64,000 nucleotides of DNA, from NCBI RefSeq assembly GCF_000737325.1, contig NZ_CP011125.1, positions 5,642,001 through 5,706,000 on the forward strand, written 5' to 3'. The translations under genes and the position numbers were made by a program. This DNA comes from Sandaracinus amylolyticus (GTDB lineage Bacteria > Myxococcota_A > Polyangia > Polyangiales > Sandaracinaceae). The notes beneath the pieces were generated by a model. That model had not been told where the DNA came from and searched no databases. It saw nothing but the letters and a program-made list of their open reading frames with translations. Below, one piece after another: positions 1 to 9,400 of this stretch (its first letter is position 1; the number at the start of each line of letters is the position of its first letter).

Positions 1-369
1 GACGACCTCGCGATGAACGCGATCGGGACGAGCCGCGTGACGATGATCCTCGCCGACGGAGACACGTTCACGCTCGCGCCGCGCGCCGATGCGTCGGGCG
101 TCGTCGATGCGCTCGCGATCGGCGCGCTCGACGACGACGAGCAGGTCGACGTCGCGGTGATCGTCGGCACCGCGGTGTACCCCTACGTGCTCGGCGATCC
201 GCGCGTGCCGGGCGGGGCGCTGATCGGACGGCCGGGCGTCGCGCTGGACGGCGAAGGACGCGACGTCGTGATCGGTGATCTCGACGGAGACGCGCTTCCG
301 GACCTCGTCGTGATCGGCGAAGCGAGCGGCGGACACGAAGTGCGCGTCGTGCCCGGCGCGTGCCCGTGA
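1..369 (+). CDS. FG-GAP/VCBS repeat-like protein, C-terminal fragment
   Basis: The reading frame is open from the first base and ends at a TGA at 367-369, so only the last 122 residues are in the window. They contain Asp/Gly-rich blade motifs such as ALDDDEQVDVAVI and GDLDGDALPDLVVIG, spaced as in FG-GAP/VCBS beta-propeller repeats that usually bind calcium in secreted or surface proteins. The protein ends in GACP with no C-terminal anchor. The N-terminus, and so any signal peptide, lies outside the window. It converges on the DUF4340 gene with a shared hairpin between them. Family is moderately sure; function is unknown. Confidence 0.7.
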   Translation, partial: DDLAMNAIGTSRVTMILADGDTFTLAPRADASGVVDALAIGALDDDEQVDVAVIVGTAVYPYVLGDPRVPGGALIGRPGVALDGEGRDVVIGDLDGDALPDLVVIGEASGGHEVRVVPGACP

Positions 370-380
370 CGAGGAAAACG

Positions 381-417
381 CGAACGGCGCGCCGACTCTC
401 GTCGTGCGCGCCGTTCG
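381..417. terminator. Bidirectional hairpin between convergent genes
   Basis: A perfect 12-bp inverted repeat (CGAACGGCGCGC at 381-392 and its complement at 406-417) encloses a short inner CGAC/GTCG stem. It lies between two converging genes, so it could end transcription from both sides. There is no clear T-tract. Confidence 0.5.
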
Positions 418-442
418 TCGGGCGATCGATGACGTGGCCCGG

Positions 443-1720
443 TCAGGGCCCGGCACCGCCTCCGAGGCCCTGCTGCTCGAGCTGGCGACGGATCTGCTCC
501 ATCACCTCGGGCGGGAGCTGCGCGCCGCCACCTTCACCGCCCGGCATCGGCATCGGCATGCCCTCGCCGGGCGCGCCCTCGCCTTCGCCCGGCGGGGTCG
601 CGGGCGCGCTCTCCGTGAACGACGTCGCAGTCGGGCTCACGCGCTCGCCGAGGAACCGGCTGATCACGTAGATCGTCGGCTCGCCCTCGCGCTGCGCGTA
701 GAAGTCGTGCCGCTCCGCGTTCGCCTCGTTGCCGAGGATCACGGTGAACGTCTGCGGGCCCTCGTCGCCCTCGCCGCGCGTCGTGAGCGTCACGCGCGCC
801 GCATCGGGGCCGAGCCCCGCGCTCTCGGGCGTCACGTCGGGCCCTGCGAAGTCGGCCGCGCGCATGCGCGCGAGGCTCGCGACCATGCTGCGCACCTTGC
901 TCGCCTGGAAGCCCTCGATCGCCGTGAGCGGCGCCGGCGCGGCGGGCTCGGGCGGAGGACGACGTCCGGCCGGCGGCGTCTCGGGCGCCGCGGGCGCCGG
1001 CGGGACGTACGAGATCTCCGCCTGCCGCCACTCGCCGAGCGTGGGCTGCGCGGGGGCCTCACCCTCGCCCTCCGGCGCGGCGGGCGCCGCGGCGGGCGCG
1101 CGATCGAAGCGGAACGTGCCGTTCGGCCCGCGCCACGCGACCTCGGTCACGTCGTCGGCCTCGACGTTCAGGATCGCGCGGTCACGCCAGTCGCGCAGCT
1201 CCTTGTTGAACGCGAACTTGATCGAGCCGCGCACCGAGACGACGCGCTCCTCGCCCTCGAGCCGCACCATCGTGTTGCCCGAGCGGTACGCGCCGATCCA
1301 GAGGTCCGCGAGCGCGTTCCCGTCCGCGCCGCGCGCGACCACGCGCACGCCGTGCGCGGGATCGACCTCGAGGCGCTCGTGGAACTCGGGGTTCGACGCC
1401 GCGACGCCCGCGACCTCCATCTCGTCGAGCTTGTCGAGCGCCGTCGAGACCGCGCTCTGATCCGCGATGACCTCGATCGGCTGCGTGACGAACCACTGCT
1501 CTTCGCGGCGCTCGAGGCGGATCGTCTGACCCTCCGCCTCGGGCCGCGTGATCTCGATCACCGAGATCTGATCGCGCGACAGATCCGGGAACCCGCGCGC
1601 CTGCTGCGTCTCGCGCACCGGCGTGTCCCCGGTGCGCACGCCCCACGCCCAGATCGCGAGACCGCCGACTGCGATCAGCAGAAGGCCCGCGATGGGCAGC
1701 CTGTTCTTGTGCCAGTCCAT
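443..1720 (-). CDS. DUF4340 domain protein (Gld-type ABC operon)
   Basis: 425 residues. One N-terminal membrane helix (about residues 10-28, IAGLLLIAVGGLAIWAWGV) is followed by a large extracytoplasmic region of the DUF4340 type, with alternating beta-rich segments (ISVIEITRP, VRVVARGADG, TMVRLEGEERVVSV). The last 60 residues are Gly/Pro/Met/Gln-rich and probably unstructured. It is the fourth gene of the ABC operon and starts 12 bp after the GldG-like gene. DUF4340 proteins commonly sit next to GldG-type transporter auxiliary proteins, so a role as an accessory periplasmic component is likely. No enzymatic motif is visible. Confidence 0.8.
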   Translation of the reverse strand: MDWHKNRLPIAGLLLIAVGGLAIWAWGVRTGDTPVRETQQARGFPDLSRDQISVIEITRPEAEGQTIRLERREEQWFVTQPIEVIADQSAVSTALDKLDEMEVAGVAASNPEFHERLEVDPAHGVRVVARGADGNALADLWIGAYRSGNTMVRLEGEERVVSVRGSIKFAFNKELRDWRDRAILNVEADDVTEVAWRGPNGTFRFDRAPAAAPAAPEGEGEAPAQPTLGEWRQAEISYVPPAPAAPETPPAGRRPPPEPAAPAPLTAIEGFQASKVRSMVASLARMRAADFAGPDVTPESAGLGPDAARVTLTTRGEGDEGPQTFTVILGNEANAERHDFYAQREGEPTIYVISRFLGERVSPTATSFTESAPATPPGEGEGAPGEGMPMPMPGGEGGGAQLPPEVMEQIRRQLEQQGLGGGAGP

Positions 1721-1732
1721 CGTGTCTGCGCC

Positions 1733-3505
1733 TCAGAGCTTCAGGGTGGCCTTCTTGCGCTGGCGCATCTGCCAGCGGATCAGACCGAACGCCGCGACCG
1801 CGAGCGGGATCGCGAACGTGTTGCCCCACTTGAAGAGGTTCTTGCGCTGATCCCACGCGCGCACCGCGGCCTGACGACGCTCGAGCGCGTCCTGCGCGCC
1901 CGCCTCGTCTTGCCCCTCGAACGCCGTCATCGCGTCCTCGGTCGCCTCGGTCACGCCGCGCGGAACGTCGAGCGCGGGCTCCTCGATCGACTTCGCGCGC
2001 ACCGCGATCAGATCGCTGTCCTGCGCGAGCCAGTCGATCGCGTTCAGCGGCAGCGCCATCGCGCCCGCGAGCTGCGCGTCCTCGACGCGCTCCGCCGGCG
2101 GCAAGAACTCGTCGCGGAGGATCGTCGAGGTGCCGATCACGAAGAGACGCACCTCGCTCTCGCTGCGCTCCGGCGACTCGATCGAGGCAGCCTCGCCCTC
2201 GCCCGCGCTGCCCGCGAACGCGCTCGGGAGGGTCGCGGTGACCGCGACGGAGAGCGTGTGCGGTCCGTCGAAGCCCGAGACCTCCCACTCGCGCGGCTGG
2301 CGAATGCGGAGATTGACGTCGTCGCCCGAGAGCGACCACGACTCCTCGCTCGAGCGCAACAGCGTCGTGCCCTCCGCCTCGCGGAAGCGATCGAGCGTCT
2401 CGATCCCCGACGTGAAGAAGAGCTGCGCCTGGTCGAGGCGGAAGAGCACCGGGTGGCTCGCCTGCTCCTCGGTGATCGGCACCGTCGGCGCGGGCGGGTA
2501 CGGCACCGGGATCGCGAAGCCGAGCGGCGTGCGCAGCGGGACCGTGCCGCAGCGCGCGTCGGCGATGATGTTCTCCTGCATGCGCACGCCGTACGCCTCG
2601 AGCAGGCGGTTGATCCCGCTGTTCGTCGGCTGCGCCTGGATGTCGGGGCCCGCGTCGGTCGCGACCTTCATCGAGCCGCCGAACACGCCGAGGCTGCCGC
2701 CGCGCATCACGAACTGATCGATGCGGCGGAGCTCGACGTCGCTGAGCTCGCTCTGCGGATCGACGATCAGCAGCGCCTTGATGTTGCGGTCGATCTCCTG
2801 CGACGCGTCGACCTCGCGGATCGTGTACGTCGGGAGCATTCGCTGCAGCGTCGCGAGGCCCTTCGTCGGCGTCGGGCTCTCGTGGCCCGAGAGCACGCCG
2901 ATCGCGATGTCCTCGCCGGTCAGCTGCTTGATCGCCATCGTGATGGCGTACTCGAGGCCCGTCGTGTCCTGCGGGAGCGACGCGATGACGTGGCGGTCAC
3001 CGACGTACTCGAACACGAGGCCGCGGTAGCCCTCCATGACCGCGACGCGGTCCGACTCGAGGCGCTGGTGCTGCATGAGGCGCACGCCCGCGCGCTCCGC
3101 CTCCTCGCGCTCCTCTTCGTCGTCCGGATGCACCACGCGCACTTGCACGTGCCCGTTCGACGCGGCCTCGTACTCCGCGAGGATGTCGCGGACGTAGCGC
3201 TCCTGCGCGTTGAACGGAGGCGGCAGATCCGGCGTGAAGTACGCGGTGATCGTCAGCGTGTCGTCGAGCTCGCGCGCGACGCGGCGCGATCCCTCGGACA
3301 GCGTGAACACGCGATCGCGCGTCGCGTCGACGCGCGCGAAGAAGGAGAGGAACCCCAGCAGGTTCAGCGCGATCAGGATGCCCGCGACGATCGCGAGGAA
3401 GCCGAGCGACTCGGCGCGCTGGCGGCTCGCCTGGCTGCGCGCCGGCGTGCGCTTGGCGGCTTCGCTCTTCTCGGGAGCCTTCTTGGTCTCGTTCTCGTTG
3501 GCCAT
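1733..3505 (-). CDS. GldG-like ABC transporter auxiliary protein
   Basis: 590 residues. A Lys/Ser/Ala-rich cytoplasmic N-terminus is followed by a membrane helix at about 35-60 (AIVAGILIALNLLGFLSFF). A long soluble domain of the ABC-transporter auxiliary (GldG) type follows; DRVFTLSEGSRRVARELDD and DTTGLEYAITMAIKQLTGE are typical of the family. A C-terminal helix (FAIPLAVAAFGLIRWQ) precedes a basic end. It follows the permease by 3 bp. In Bacteroidetes GldG works with GldA and GldF in gliding; in other bacteria these transporters are uncharacterised. Family is confident; a role in gliding here is inference only. Confidence 0.85.
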   Translation of the reverse strand: MANENETKKAPEKSEAAKRTPARSQASRQRAESLGFLAIVAGILIALNLLGFLSFFARVDATRDRVFTLSEGSRRVARELDDTLTITAYFTPDLPPPFNAQERYVRDILAEYEAASNGHVQVRVVHPDDEEEREEAERAGVRLMQHQRLESDRVAVMEGYRGLVFEYVGDRHVIASLPQDTTGLEYAITMAIKQLTGEDIAIGVLSGHESPTPTKGLATLQRMLPTYTIREVDASQEIDRNIKALLIVDPQSELSDVELRRIDQFVMRGGSLGVFGGSMKVATDAGPDIQAQPTNSGINRLLEAYGVRMQENIIADARCGTVPLRTPLGFAIPVPYPPAPTVPITEEQASHPVLFRLDQAQLFFTSGIETLDRFREAEGTTLLRSSEESWSLSGDDVNLRIRQPREWEVSGFDGPHTLSVAVTATLPSAFAGSAGEGEAASIESPERSESEVRLFVIGTSTILRDEFLPPAERVEDAQLAGAMALPLNAIDWLAQDSDLIAVRAKSIEEPALDVPRGVTEATEDAMTAFEGQDEAGAQDALERRQAAVRAWDQRKNLFKWGNTFAIPLAVAAFGLIRWQMRQRKKATLKL

Positions 3506-3508
3506 GGC

Positions 3509-4219
3509 TCAGCTCCAGCGGCGGCTCTCGAGCGCCCGGAACGCGAGCATCAAGAAGATGGTCGCGAAGGAGACGAAGTAGATGACGTCGCGCGTGTCGA
3601 TCACGCCGCGGCCCATGCTCTCGCGGTGGAAGTCGAACGTGATCCATTCGAGGAACGACGCGAAGCTCCCCGACCAGAGCGGCAGGTAGAAGCCGAGCAC
3701 CGTCATGAAGAGGAACACGAACGTCGCGACGAAGAACGCGACGAGCTGGTTCTCGGTGAAGCTCGACGCGGCGATGCCGAGCGCGATCATCGCGCAGCCC
3801 TGCAGGAAGAGCCCGAGGTAGCCGGTCGCGACCTGACCCCAGTCGAGCGAGCCGAGCTGCGCGACGCTGATCGGATAGGGCAGCGAGCAGAGCAGGAGCA
3901 CCGCGAGCAGCCCGACCGCGCCGAGGAACTTGCCGAGGATCACCTCGGACTCGCGCACCGGCATCGTGATGAGCAGCTCGAGCGTGCCGCTGCGACGCTC
4001 GTCGGCGAGCAGGCCCATCGTGATCGCGGGCGCTCCGACGATGAGCATCCAGCTCATGAACCGGAACATCTCGCGCACCGACGCGCGGTTCATCAGGAAG
4101 AACGGCTCCCAGAAGAGGAAGCCGACGATGAGCAGCGAGAGCGCGATCACGATGTACGCGACCGGCCCGTTGAAATACGCGCGGAACTGACGGCCCGCGA
4201 TGGTGAGCGTGTTCTGCAT
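3509..4219 (-). CDS. ABC-2 type permease, GldF-like
   Basis: 236 residues with about six membrane helices (AYIVIALSLLIVGFLFW, FLGAVGLLAVLLLCSLPYPI, AFFVATFVFLFMTVLGFYL, VIYFVSFATIFLMLAFRAL). The segment MGLLADERRSGTLELLITMPV is characteristic of ABC-2/GldF permeases. It is the membrane partner of the ATPase encoded just upstream. The ATG at 4219 overlaps the ATPase stop as TGATG; a GTG at 4222, one codon earlier, would overlap as GTGA. An AAGGAG ribosome site inside the ATPase gene suits either. Translational coupling to the ATPase is therefore expected. Substrate unknown. Confidence 0.85.
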   Translation of the reverse strand: MQNTLTIAGRQFRAYFNGPVAYIVIALSLLIVGFLFWEPFFLMNRASVREMFRFMSWMLIVGAPAITMGLLADERRSGTLELLITMPVRESEVILGKFLGAVGLLAVLLLCSLPYPISVAQLGSLDWGQVATGYLGLFLQGCAMIALGIAASSFTENQLVAFFVATFVFLFMTVLGFYLPLWSGSFASFLEWITFDFHRESMGRGVIDTRDVIYFVSFATIFLMLAFRALESRRWS

Positions 4220-5283
4220 CACGCGTTCTCCTTCGACTCGGCGCGGTCCGAGGGCTCTTCGTCCTCGTCCTCCTCCTCGTCGTCTTCGTCTTCGTCGCCG
4301 GCAGCGAGCGCGCTGTCCTCGCCGAGCGTGAGGTCGCGGAAGACCTGCTCGAGGTTCTCGCCGCGCGTGCGCAGCTCGAGGAGCACGAGGCCCTTCTCGA
4401 CCGCGGCGCGGAACAGCTCGGCGCGCAGATCCTCGGAGGTGCGCGACACGATCTCGAGCGCGGTGGCCTTCGTGTCGTCGGTCTTCGTCTCGCGCACCGT
4501 CTCGACGCCCGGCAGCGAGCGGAACGCGCCGATGACGTCACCCGCGTCGCGATAGCCCTTCGCCGCGTTCGCGCTCGCCTTGTCCACGTGGACGACGTAG
4601 CGGTTGCGGCCACGGCTCGTGAGCGCGGCGGGCGTGTCGTCCGCGACGATCTTGCCCTTCGCGATGATCAGCACGCGCTGGCAGGTGACCTGCACCTCCG
4701 CGAGGTTGTGCGTGCTGAGGATGACCGTGCGCTCCTTGCCGATCTCGCGGATGAGATCGCGGATCTCGAGCGCCTGGTTCGGGTCGAGGCCCGACATCGG
4801 CTCGTCGAGGATCAGGATCGGCGGCTCGTGCACGAGCGACTGCGCGATACCGACGCGCTGGCGGTAGCCCTTCGAGAGCTGGCGGATCTCCTTGGCGATG
4901 ACGTCGCCGAGGTGCGTCTGCTCGACGGCCTTCTTGATGCGCTTGCGGGCCGCGTCGCCCTTGAGGCCGCGCATCTGCGCCATGAACTCGAGGTACTCGA
5001 GCACGAGCATCTCGGTGTAGAGAGGCGTGCTCTCGGGCAGGTATCCGATGGACGCGCGCACACCGAGCGGGTCCTCCCAGATGTCGTGCCCGTTGATCGA
5101 CGCCGTGCCTTCGGTCGGCGCGATGAAGCACGTCAGGATCTTCATCGTCGTCGACTTCCCGGCGCCGTTCGGGCCGAGGAAGCCGAGGACCTCTCCCTTG
5201 CGCACTTCGAAGCTCGCGTTGTCGAGCGCGCGCTGCGGCCCGTAGCGCTTCGTCAGGTTCCGGGCCTCGATCATCACGTCCAT
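4219..5283 (-). CDS. ABC transporter ATPase, GldA-like
   Basis: 354 residues. It has Walker A GPNGAGKST at about 37-45, the Q-loop region GYLPESTPLY, signature LSKGYRQR, Walker B ILILDEP and switch His in STHNL, so it should be an active ATPase. It resembles GldA/CcmA-type subunits that pair with ABC-2 permeases. The C-terminus has an extension (about 230-354) ending in a strikingly acidic run of Asp and Glu residues (about 328-345), which is not usual for the family. First gene of a four-gene operon with a credible promoter at 5359-5386. ATG at 5283 is chosen; ATG three codons later is possible. Confidence 0.9.
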   Translation of the reverse strand: MDVMIEARNLTKRYGPQRALDNASFEVRKGEVLGFLGPNGAGKSTTMKILTCFIAPTEGTASINGHDIWEDPLGVRASIGYLPESTPLYTEMLVLEYLEFMAQMRGLKGDAARKRIKKAVEQTHLGDVIAKEIRQLSKGYRQRVGIAQSLVHEPPILILDEPMSGLDPNQALEIRDLIREIGKERTVILSTHNLAEVQVTCQRVLIIAKGKIVADDTPAALTSRGRNRYVVHVDKASANAAKGYRDAGDVIGAFRSLPGVETVRETKTDDTKATALEIVSRTSEDLRAELFRAAVEKGLVLLELRTRGENLEQVFRDLTLGEDSALAAGDEDEDDEEEDEDEEPSDRAESKENA

Positions 5284-5358
5284 GCTCTGCCGCCTCGTTG
5301 GGGTGGGCTGGGGCTCGCAGGGTTCTCGCTGGGAAACCGGGGGCTCCGGCGGGCGCGG

Positions 5359-5386
5359 ACGATAGCCGCTGCCCTTGACGTGTCAA
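5359..5386 (-). promoter_or_regulatory. Sigma-70-like promoter of the Gld-type ABC operon
   Basis: On the minus strand a perfect -35 TTGACA (5381-5386) is followed after 16 bp by TATCGT (5359-5364). This would start transcription about 70 nt before the ABC ATPase gene. The -35 lies in an inverted repeat, TTGAC-GT-GTCAA at 5375-5386, which could be an operator half-site pair. Predicted by eye only. Confidence 0.5.
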
Positions 5387-5477
5387 TTCCCGAGCCGAGC
5401 GCGCGCGGGAACGCGGTGGCCGCGGGATTATTCCGGGTCGGGGGCGAGGGCCGGGTCGCTTTCCGGACCCGGACCCG

Positions 5478-6233
5478 TCAGTGCACGAAGCTCCAGTCGA
5501 CGCCGGGTCTCACCTCGAGGTGGACGTGGTTCGCGTGCGCGTCGTCGTGGTGCGGGGTGAGCACGACCTGAAACAGATCGTGCTGCACCGCCGCGCACAC
5601 CGCGGCGCGCATGCGCGCCGTGCCGTCGTCGTCGCCCTCGTGGCTCGTGCAGGGATCGACGCCGCGCGCGCGATCGAGCCACGCGTCGAGCACCGGCAGG
5701 CGTCGCCCGTCCTCGAGCACGAACGCGAGCGCGTCGATCGCGAGCGCATGCGCGTGGCCCGACACGCGACCTCTCCCTCCGACGCGCGCGCCGGGTCGGT
5801 AGATCGACACGTGCTCGATCCGCGCGACACCCTGCGCGCGCAGGTCGGGCGCCCACGCGAGCAGCGCGACCGCGAGGCGACAGTCGATCACCGAGTGCAC
5901 GCCCTCGTCGGGCGTGATGCGCACTCCGTCGAGCGGCCCCGCGAGACGGATCGGATGCTCGACCCCGCTCGCGTCGCTCGCCGCGACCGACTCGAACGCG
6001 ACGCCGGCCCCGCGCAGCGCCGACTCGCACGCCGAGCGATCCAGCGCTCCGATCGCGCGCCCCCGTCCCGCGATCGCCGCGGCGCGGCGCGCGCCGCTCG
6101 GCGGCAGCAGCACGGTGCCGCAGTCCTCGTCGATGCCGTCGGCCTCGAGCTCGCGCGGCAACGGCACGTCGTCGGTCACCCAGCCGGCCAGGAGGAGCAG
6201 CGCGAGCAGCGAGGCGGTCAGACGGCGCGTCAT
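5478..6233 (-). CDS. Extensin-like C-terminal domain protein
   Basis: 251 residues. A signal-peptide-like N-terminus (RRLTASLLALLLLAGWV) leads to a domain matching the extensin-like C family. Visible are the pair of Cys (CGTVLLPP, VIDCRLAVAL), the SGHAHALAIDALAF motif and a His-rich end, HHDDAHANHVHLEV. These His/Asp motifs resemble metal ligands of D-Ala-D-Ala carboxypeptidase/MepA-like peptidoglycan enzymes, so a cell-wall role outside the inner membrane is possible. The ATG at 6233 begins the signal sequence; the open frame extends far upstream only because it runs antisense to the next gene. It is divergent from the repeat lipoprotein at 6429. Confidence 0.8.
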   Translation of the reverse strand: MTRRLTASLLALLLLAGWVTDDVPLPRELEADGIDEDCGTVLLPPSGARRAAAIAGRGRAIGALDRSACESALRGAGVAFESVAASDASGVEHPIRLAGPLDGVRITPDEGVHSVIDCRLAVALLAWAPDLRAQGVARIEHVSIYRPGARVGGRGRVSGHAHALAIDALAFVLEDGRRLPVLDAWLDRARGVDPCTSHEGDDDGTARMRAAVCAAVQHDLFQVVLTPHHDDAHANHVHLEVRPGVDWSFVH

Positions 6234-6397
6234 CTCGGAGCGAATGGTCGGATCGCCGAACGACGATGGCGAAGAAAACGGCGGCGCGCTTCGCGAACCG
6301 CTTATCGAAGCGCGACGGAACCCACGGGACGCGGCCACTCCGCAGACCGGGCGTCGGTGCGCGCAGACGACGCTCACGGTCCGGCGGGCGTCCCCGG

Positions 6398-6403
6398 TAG
6401 AAT
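6398..6403 (+). promoter_or_regulatory. Possible -10 element of the repeat lipoprotein gene
   Basis: TAGAAT lies 25 bp before the ATG at 6429, upstream of a strong AGGGAGGT ribosome site (6416-6423). No good -35 is seen at 17 bp. Weak evidence. Confidence 0.3.
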
Positions 6404-6428
6404 CGTCGCGGGTCCAGGGAGGTCGCAG

Positions 6429-9400
6429 ATGTCCGTTCGCAGTGCTCGTCTTCACTTCGTCGCGTCGATCGCATCGATGCTCGTCGTCGCGGGATGTGGG
6501 CGGAGCGAGCTCGATCTGTTCCGTGATGGCGGCGGCATCGCTCCGAACGACGGGGGCGGCATGGACGCGGCCGTCGACGCGGGCGACGCCGGCGAGGACC
6601 CCGGCGACGCGGGCGACGGCGGCCACGTGATCGACGACGGAGGCGACGCCGGAGACGCGGCGCCCGACGGGGGCGACGGCGGCGTCTGCAACTTCGACGA
6701 GGACTGCGACGACGACCTCTTCTGCAACGGTCAGGAGCGCTGCCGCAGCGGCGTGTGCGTGCGCGGCGCGGCGCCGGCCTGCGCGGACAGCGTCAGCTGC
6801 ACGAACGACCGCTGCGTCGAAGCGACGCGCAGCTGCGAGTCGATCCCCGATCCGTCGCGCTGCGACGCCGGAGAGATCTGCAATCCGATGGCCGGCTGCA
6901 TCGTGATGCCGTGCGCGACGGACGCGAACTGTCAGGACGGCTCGTTCTGCAACGGCGCGGAGCGCTGCGTCGGCGGACGCTGCGCGCCGGGCGCGCGCGT
7001 CGCGTGCGACGACGGCGTCGACTGCACGCTCGACGAGTGCAGCGAGATGCTCGACCGCTGCACCACGACGCCGCGTGACGTGCTCTGCGACGACTCGCGC
7101 TTCTGCAACGGCGCGGAGACCTGCTCGCCGATGGGCTGCGTGCGCAGCCCGGCTCCGCGCTGCGACGACGGCAACGCGTGCACGATCGACCGCTGCGACG
7201 AGTCGGTGCGCGCGTGCACGACGACGCCGCGCGACGACGACGGCGACGGCGTGCCCGCCGTGAGCTGCGGCGGCGGCGACTGCGACGACCGCAACCCGCG
7301 CGTGCGCCCCGGCGTGCCCGAGCTCTGCCGCGACCGGATCGACAACGACTGCGACGGCGCGCTCGACTGCGACGACGCGACGTGCGCGATGACCGCGGAG
7401 TGCCTCACCTGCGTCCCGCGCGGCCCGCGCGAGGTCGCGTGTCGCGACATGGTCGACGACGACTGCGACGGCCGGGTGGACTGCCTCGATCCGGAGTGCG
7501 CGGCTCGCCCCGAGTGCCGCATGTGCACGCGCCGCGAGGCGCGCTGCGACGACGGTCTCGACGAGGACTGCGACATGCGCATCGACTGCGACGACGCCGA
7601 CTGCGCGCGCAGCCCCGACTGCGTGTGCGCGTCGCGCGAGAGCGCCTGCGCCGACGGCCTCGACGACGACTGCGACGGTCGCGTCGACTGCGACGACAGC
7701 GAGTGCGCCGCCGATCCGGCGTGCCGCATGTGCACTCCGCGCGAGGTCTTCTGCGACGACGGGAACGACGACGACTGCGACGCTCGCCTCGACTGCGCCG
7801 ACACCGACTGCGCGCGCTCGCCGCTCTGCTGCACGCCGCGTCCCGAGCAGTGCACCGGCGCGACGGACGACGACTGCGACGGTCGCGTCGACTGCGACGA
7901 TCCGGACTGCACGACGAGCCCGAGCTGCTGCCGGCCGCGCGCCGAGATCTGCACCAACGCGGTCGACGACGACTGCGACGGTCTCGCCGACTGCAGCGAC
8001 TCGGTCTCGTGCGGTCGCGATCCCGCGTGCCGCATGTGCTTCCCCGAGCTCTGCCGCGGCGGCGCCGACGAGGACTGCGACAACCGCTTCGACTGCGACG
8101 ATCCCGACTGCTTCGCAGATCCGATCTGCGCGGTGTGCACGCCCCGCCCCGAGCGCTGCACCGGCGGCGTCGACGACGACTGCGATGGTCGCACCGACTG
8201 CGCCGACACCGACTGCGCGCGCGACCCCGCGTGCAGCACGTGCATCCCGCGGCCCGAGATCTGCGGCGACGGCGCCGATCAGGACTGCGACCTGCGCGTC
8301 GACTGCGACGACTCCGACTGCGCGCTCGACCCCGCGTGCCGCGTCTGCGTGCCCGAGGTGTGCACGAACGGCGGTGACGACGACTGCGATGGTCGCGCCG
8401 ACTGCTCGGACTCCGACTGCCGCGCCGCGCCGACCTGCGTGAGCTGCACGCGCGAGGCGTGCGAGAACGGCGCGGACGACGACTGCGACATGCGCGTCGA
8501 CTGCGACGACTCGGACTGCGCGCGCAGCCCCGCCTGCCTGACGTGCGCGCCGAGCGAGACCTGCCGAAACGGGCGCGACGACGACTGCGACGGTGACGCC
8601 GACTGCGACGACAGCGAGTGCTCGGGACAGCCGATCTGCTCGTTCTGTCTGCCGATCGAGATCTGCGGGACCGGCGTCGACGAGGACTGCGATCGTCTCG
8701 TCGACTGCGACGACCCGCAGTGCGCGCGTGATCCTTCGTGTCAGCCGGGCTGCGTCGCGGAGGCGTGTCGCAACGGGCGCGACGACGACTGCGACGGATC
8801 GTTCGACTGCGACGATCCCGACTGCGCGGGACAGCCGCTCTGCCTCGTGTGCCTGCCCTTCGAGATCTGCAACAGCGGCTTCGACGAGGACTGCGACGCG
8901 CTGAGGGACTGCGACGATCCCGACTGCGAGTTCGAGCCGGGATGCGGCGCGTGCACCGGCTTCGAGGACCAGTGCACGAACCGCTTCGACGAGGACTGCG
9001 ACGGGCGCACCGACTGCGCGGATCCCGACTGCCAGATCGATCCGTCGTGCTGCGTGCCCACCGGCGCCGAGCAGTGCGGCAACGGTGTCGACGACGACTG
9101 CAACGGCGCGCCCGACTGCGCGGACCTCGCGTGCTCGAGCGATCCGGCGTGCTGCGTGTTCCAGGGCCCGGAGCAGTGCGGCACCGGGATCGACGAGGAC
9201 TGCAACGGTCGCATCGACTGCGACGATCCCCTCTGCGCCGGCACGCCGATGTGCTGCGTGCCCACCGGGCGCGAGCGCTGCACGGGCGGCGTCGACGAAG
9301 ACTGCGACGGCCTCGTCGACTGCGGCGATCGCGAGTGCGCGACGTCGCCGGTCTGCGCGCTGCGCGACGCCGGGATCCCGCCGCCGCCGCGCGATGCCGG

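Noticed and set aside
404..4555. Long open frame of 1383 codons antisense to the Gld-type ABC operon
   Set aside because: Composition is dominated by Arg, Ala, Leu, Asp and Glu with no domain, and it lies opposite four clear genes; such frames are common in very GC-rich DNA.
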